From Dactylosporangium sucinum (GTDB lineage Bacteria > Actinomycetota > Actinomycetes > Mycobacteriales > Micromonosporaceae), in assembly GCF_014647515.1 (NCBI RefSeq), contig NZ_BMPI01000039.1, positions 41,087-105,086 of the forward strand: 64,000 nucleotides of DNA, written 5' to 3'. The position numbers and the translations under genes were made by a program. The notes beneath the pieces are model-generated. The model had not been told where the DNA came from, did no database searches, and saw only the letters and a list, made by a program, of their open reading frames with translations. Positions 60,718-64,000 of the stretch are shown piece after piece. Within the stretch, counting starts at the first letter, position 1, and each line of letters begins with the position of its first letter.

Positions 60718-61335
60718 CCCGACCGCCTCGACCAGCGAGTGCGCCACGGGCAGGCCGGTCGCCTCCAGCAGCCGCACGTCGGTGAAGCCGCCCGCGTAGA
60801 GCACGCAGGACGCGCCGACCGAGCGGGCCGCGTCGCCGTCGTCGACCGAGTCGCCGATCAGCACCACCTCGGCCGGGTCCAGCTCCAGTGCCGCCAGGTG
60901 CCGCTCCAGGTAGGTGGCCTTGAGGTGCCCGCCGACCGTGCCGGGCAACCCGTCGACCCGGACCAGCCGGGCCGCGAGCCCGTGCCGCTCGACCTCGACC
61001 AGCAGCTCGTCGTGGAAGAACATCGAGAGCAGCGACTGGGTGCCGGGCCACCCGGTCATCGCGTCCAGCGCGTCGGGCACGAGCTGGACCTGCGGCAACC
61101 CCAGCCGGTACGCGCCGTGGAAGGCGTCGTCGAGCAGCTGGAACTCGACTTGGTCGACCGGGCGCTGGAGCACGTACGCGTAGTAGTCAAGGATCGGCCG
61201 TCGGAAGTCGCGGCGGTGTTCCTCCGCCGTGATCACCGGCCCGCCCACGGTGGCCAGGCAGACGTTGGTGGCGTCGACGACGAGCTTCAGGTCGTCGAGG
61301 AGGGTCCCGTTCCAGTCCCAAACCAGGTGCTTCAC
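60706..61335 (-). CDS. HAD family hydrolase, phosphoglycolate-phosphatase-like
   Basis: A 209-residue HAD protein with LVWDWNGTLLDD at the N-terminus (nucleophile Asp; the +2 residue is Asn rather than Asp), a C1 cap (DFRRPILDYYAYVLQRPV) and motif IV VVLIGDSVDDGDAARS. Asn at +2 in a WDWNGTL context recurs in this actinobacterial group, so it may be a lineage feature. The GTG start overlaps the glutaredoxin-like gene stop (GTGA); with the acyl-CoA ligase it forms a three-gene unit. Confidence 0.88.
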   Translation of the reverse strand: MKHLVWDWNGTLLDDLKLVVDATNVCLATVGGPVITAEEHRRDFRRPILDYYAYVLQRPVDQVEFQLLDDAFHGAYRLGLPQVQLVPDALDAMTGWPGTQSLLSMFFHDELLVEVERHGLAARLVRVDGLPGTVGGHLKATYLERHLAALELDPAEVVLIGDSVDDGDAARSVGASCVLYAGGFTDVRLLEATGLPVAHSLVEAVGLAL

Positions 61336-61577
61336 CCGGGTGAGGATAGCCGCAGGTCCCGCAGGAGGCGCTCCTCCTCGACCCGCCAGTAGCCGTGCTC
61401 CCGGCCGTCGAGGAGCACGACCGGGATGCGGAACCCGTACTCCTCCTCCAGCCGGTCGTCGCCGGTGATGTCGACCTCCGTCCACTCCTCGCCGGTCGCC
61501 GCGGCGACGCGCGCCATCGCCTCCTTGGCGTCGTCGCACAGGTGACACCCGGGCCGGGTGAGCAGGGTGAGCCTCAT
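61332..61577 (-). CDS. glutaredoxin-like protein
   Basis: An 81-residue thioredoxin-fold protein with the redox motif RPGCHLCDD (C-x-x-C at about 10-13), EVDITGDDRLEEEYGFRIPVVL (contains the cis-Pro) and a short C-terminal helix. It is the DUF836/glutaredoxin 2-like type, likely a cytosolic disulfide reductase. ATG 61577 overlaps the acyl-CoA ligase stop by 4 nt (ATGA), and its own stop overlaps the HAD start. Confidence 0.9.
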   Translation of the reverse strand: MRLTLLTRPGCHLCDDAKEAMARVAAATGEEWTEVDITGDDRLEEEYGFRIPVVLLDGREHGYWRVEEERLLRDLRLSSPG

Positions 61578-63085
61578 CGCAGGGCCGCCTTCCGGATCTT
61601 GCCGGTCGCCGAGTGCGGCAGTTCGGCCGCGAACTCGACGGCCGTCGGGCACTTGAACCGGGCCAGGTTGCGCTCGCAGTGCGCGATCAGCTCCTCGGCC
61701 GTGACCTGGGAGCCGGGCCGGCGGACGACGACCGCCTTTACGGTCTGCCCCGTGTACGGGTGTGGCACACCCAGCGCCGCCGCCTCCAGCACCGATTCGT
61801 GCGCGTCCAGGACCATCTCGACCTCGTGGGGGTACACGTTGAATCCGCTCACCAGGATGAGCTCCCCCAACCGGTCCACGATGAACAGATCGCCGTCCTC
61901 GTCGGCGTAGGCGACGTCGCCGGTCGCCCACCAGCCGTCCGGGTCCGGTCCGCCGCTCGCGTCCGGCCAGTACCCCAGGAAGAGGTTCGCGCCGCGCGCC
62001 ACGATCTCGCCGGGGTCGGTGCGGACCTCGTCGTCCTCGTCGAGGTCCACCTCGTTGCCGGCGGCGTCCACCAGCTTGATCTCGACGCCGGGGATGGCCT
62101 GTCCGATCGAGCCCGGCTTCACCGCGGCGCCCACGAGCGTGCTGGTGAGCACGGGTGCGGTCTCGGTCAGCCCGTACCCCTGGTGCACCGCCTTCCCCGT
62201 CGTCTCCGCGAACCGCCGCTCCGCCGCCGGGTCCAGCGGCGAGGCGCCGCACACGGCCAGCCGCACGCGGGCCCAGGCACGGGCCAGCGGCTCACCCATG
62301 AGCGACCACGCGACGTACATCGGCGGCACCCCGACCACCCCGGTGACGCCGTGCCGCTCGATCGTGTCGAGGGCGTCGGCCGGGTCGAAGCGCTCGACGA
62401 GCACCCCGCAGGCGCCGTGGTAGGCGACGGCGCCGAGGCCGGAGTTCAGCCCGTAGGCGTGGAAGAGCGGGACGGCGAGCAGCAGCACGTCGTCGCTCGT
62501 GACCGGCGGCGGGTCGATCCGCGCGAGCTGCTCGTGGTTGGCCAGCAGGGCCCGGTGCGGCAGCATGGCGCCCTTCGGCGCGCCCACGGTGCCGGAGGTG
62601 TAGATGAGCACCGCGAGGTCCTCGGCCGCCGTCTCGCGGATCTTCGCCTCGGCCGCTTCGAACAACTCGGCGATGTTCTCGCCCAGTCGGTACTGCTGGG
62701 AAGGCCCGTTCGCGGCCTGCACCGACCGGGTCGCGATCAGCACCGCCGCACCGGAGTCGGCGAAGACGTGCTCCAGCTCGCGGGCGGTGTAAGCGGGGTT
62801 GACCGGCACGGCGACGAGGCCGGCGCGCAGTGCGCCGAAGAAGACGGCGGCGAACTCGGGGACGTTGGGCAGTGCGATCGCGACGCGGGCCGGGCCGCGC
62901 TCGTCGGCGGGGAGGTCGAGCGCCGCGAGGTTGGCGGCCACCGCGTCCACCTGGCGGTCGAGCTCCGCCCAGGTGACGACCGTGTCGTGCGATCGCAGGG
63001 CCGGTCGGGCGCCGTTTGTGGCGGCGGCGCGCCGGACCAGATCGGCGAAGTTGGAGACGTCCTGCACGGTCGCTGAGTCTGACAC
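61574..63085 (-). CDS. AMP-forming acyl-CoA ligase (FadD-like)
   Basis: A 503-residue ANL-superfamily enzyme. The AMP/P-loop motif is LIYTSGTVGAPKGAM (about 167-181), A5 is GYGLTETAPV, A7 is GWWATGDVAY, A8 is IVDRLGELILVSGFNVYP, and the C-terminal catalytic Lys is in PHSATGKIRK. It activates a fatty or other carboxylic acid to acyl-AMP and then acyl-CoA; the substrate is unknown. A 12-bp inverted repeat lies just upstream of the GTG 63085 start. It is first in a three-gene coupled unit with glutaredoxin-like and HAD genes, which lie at the same place near bldN in many actinomycetes. Confidence 0.93.
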   Translation of the reverse strand: MSDSATVQDVSNFADLVRRAAATNGARPALRSHDTVVTWAELDRQVDAVAANLAALDLPADERGPARVAIALPNVPEFAAVFFGALRAGLVAVPVNPAYTARELEHVFADSGAAVLIATRSVQAANGPSQQYRLGENIAELFEAAEAKIRETAAEDLAVLIYTSGTVGAPKGAMLPHRALLANHEQLARIDPPPVTSDDVLLLAVPLFHAYGLNSGLGAVAYHGACGVLVERFDPADALDTIERHGVTGVVGVPPMYVAWSLMGEPLARAWARVRLAVCGASPLDPAAERRFAETTGKAVHQGYGLTETAPVLTSTLVGAAVKPGSIGQAIPGVEIKLVDAAGNEVDLDEDDEVRTDPGEIVARGANLFLGYWPDASGGPDPDGWWATGDVAYADEDGDLFIVDRLGELILVSGFNVYPHEVEMVLDAHESVLEAAALGVPHPYTGQTVKAVVVRRPGSQVTAEELIAHCERNLARFKCPTAVEFAAELPHSATGKIRKAALR

Positions 63086-63483
63086 ACCCTGTCCGTCAGT
63101 GACGGGTGATGGACGGCCGACTGAGAAATCACCCGTCACCAATCACCCTGTCCCATGGCATGGTCCCTAACGCAGTCGAGCAGGGCGCCCGACCGGCGAC
63201 ACGCCGACTGAGTAATTGTCCACCCGTTCGTGTGCAACGCGCGTGTCGTAGGTCAGTAACCGGCGCAGAGTTTCATCCCGTTTCGCCGTTTTCACGGCGT
63301 GTCGTACGGCGTGTCGTTGAGCAGTGACGGACAGCATGTGCGCCGGACGGACACCGATCCGTGGAAAGAATGTGCCCTCACGACAAGAGCCGCCCACACG
63401 CGGGTGACGCCGGTCCTATCATCAGCGAAGTCGACTCACCCCATTTGTAGCGAGTTGATACCCCTCACCCCGAGGAGGCCCAA
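63086..63483. other. 398-nt divergent region between acyl-CoA ligase and the sigma-factor leader
   Basis: It contains the GTGACGGGTGAT inverted repeat near the ligase start, and less GC-rich stretches around 63200-63300 and 63400-63460 that probably hold promoters. No gene is recognised. Confidence 0.55.
63099..63139. promoter_or_regulatory. 12-bp inverted repeat, candidate operator
   Basis: GTGACGGGTGAT (63099-63110) and ATCACCCGTCAC (63128-63139) are perfectly complementary with a 17-nt spacer. Another ATCACC half-element follows at 63142-63147. The near arm is 13 nt upstream of the ligase start codon. Confidence 0.6.
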
Positions 63484-63534
63484 GTGCCCGTGATCGCGCC
63501 GAATGAGCCGTCTTGTCTGGCTTACGAAGCATGA
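63484..63534 (+). CDS. 16-codon leader ORF coupled to the sigma-factor gene
   Basis: GTG 63484 has a near-perfect Shine-Dalgarno GAGGAGG (63472-63478) 5 nt upstream and encodes MPVIAPNEPSCLAYEA. Its stop TGA (63532-63534) overlaps the sigma-factor ATG (63531-63533) in an ATGA junction. The sigma gene has no comparable ribosome site of its own, so its translation probably depends on ribosomes finishing this leader. The peptide itself matches nothing I recognise. Confidence 0.6.
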   Translation: MPVIAPNEPSCLAYEA

Positions 63535-64000
63535 GCGGTTACCAGCACGTGTTCGACGCCGAACACGCACTCGCCGGTGGGCTGTGGATGCTGCGCGACT
63601 CGATGCGCGACATGTTCAGCACGGTGATTCGCGGTGAAGGCGGCAGTGTGCCGCGCACGCGCGGGCGCCCACACACCAACGAGGCGCCGCCCCGCCCCGG
63701 CCCGGCCCCGAACGCCCGGCCCAACGCCGGGATGAACGGCAAGCCGGCCGGCGGCGGCGCCGGAGCGAGCCTGCTCGGCGAGGAGACCGTGCCGATCCCG
63801 ACCAACGTGACGGCGGGGACGACGCTTGTCGACACCGACCCGGAGCCGAGCCCGCCGCCACCGGCGCGGCCCGACCGCGGCGACCCGGCCTCGGAGGTCT
63901 GGGCGCTCATCGAGCGGGCCCAGGCCGGCGACGGTGCGGCATTCGGACTCCTCTACGACCGGTACTTCGACACGGTCTTCCGGTTCGTGTACTTCCGGGT
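63531..64000 (+). CDS. ECF sigma factor, BldN-like, 5' part only
   Basis: The first 156 residues are present and the frame runs off the window. An N-terminal extension of about 120 residues, helical at first (HALAGGLWMLRDSMRDMFSTV) and then Pro/Gly-rich, precedes sigma region 2 (WALIERAQAGDGAAFGLLYD, then TVFRFVYFR). BldN of Streptomyces also carries an N-terminal extension, removed by processing, and works in aerial development. The neighbours (glutaredoxin-like, HAD, rex-hem) match the bldN surroundings of actinomycetes. The gene continues to the right, so regions 2.4 and 4 cannot be checked. Confidence 0.82.
   Translation, partial: MSGYQHVFDAEHALAGGLWMLRDSMRDMFSTVIRGEGGSVPRTRGRPHTNEAPPRPGPAPNARPNAGMNGKPAGGGAGASLLGEETVPIPTNVTAGTTLVDTDPEPSPPPPARPDRGDPASEVWALIERAQAGDGAAFGLLYDRYFDTVFRFVYFR

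Overview
The window is about 72-75% GC with dense, mostly real coding on both strands, frequent GTG starts, 4-nt ATGA/GTGA gene overlaps and Tat-type secretion. Many genes sit in an order familiar from Actinobacteria: rex-hemA-hemC-hemD-hemB, an mrp/tatB/htrA/O-methyltransferase block, folP2/DivIVA-like/tag, and a BldN-like sigma factor. Together with the lineage-typical intergenic palindromes this suggests an actinomycete, probably Micromonosporaceae; the family assignment is inference.

Layout. 1-8165: a central-metabolism patch (acyl-CoA dehydrogenase, CoA ester lyase and SDRs, possibly part of an ethylmalonyl-CoA-type pathway), then AMMECR1, HAD, EamA and PhzF genes. 8198-15721: an MgtE/CBS-type protein, DUF1003, Mrp, TatB, HtrA, an O-methyltransferase and an AlkA-like protein. 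This is the conserved 'sigE neighbourhood', but sigE and its anti-sigma gene are missing. 16007-22053: a DUF1501/DUF1800 pair, enoyl-CoA hydratase with a PaaX regulator, DUF3117 and leucyl aminopeptidase. 22334-30565: KorAB, a secreted anchored protein, an orphan NuoA, FolP2-type DHPS, DivIVA-like, SRPBCC, Tag and GrpB. 31510-38422: a cyclase-STAND ATPase, FmdB, a transglycosylase, a double GNAT and DUF3152. 38555-44429: two large secreted multidomain sugar proteins (ThuA/DUF1080/CBM6/ricin and sugar dehydrogenase/PKD/CBM6/ricin) divergent from a TetR gene.

44524-51975 is the most interesting block. It is a six-gene, tightly coupled minus-strand operon encoding a UDP-sugar 4-epimerase, an Agd3-like deacetylase, a PelF/GT4 glycosyltransferase, a polytopic membrane protein, a spherulin-4 (Sph3-like) glycosidase and a GH114 (Ega3-like) endo-galactosaminidase. 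That is the full enzyme set of the fungal galactosaminogalactan cluster, with Pel-like synthesis and export parts, in one bacterial operon. It predicts a secreted, partly deacetylated alpha-1,4-galactosamine-type exopolysaccharide.

52825-58331 is the haem operon led by rex, with a good Rex operator upstream. 58716-64000: a NarL-type two-component system, HAD, glutaredoxin-like and acyl-CoA ligase genes, and the 5' part of a BldN-like ECF sigma gene preceded by a 16-codon translationally coupled leader ORF.

The non-coding DNA is unusual. There are three copies of a 62-bp palindrome with identical 22-bp arms, a constant 18-nt loop length and unrelated loop sequences; other dispersed palindromes; and GC-rich tandem repeats, several of which begin on the stop codon of the upstream gene. 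No tRNA, rRNA, CRISPR array, transposase or phage gene was seen.
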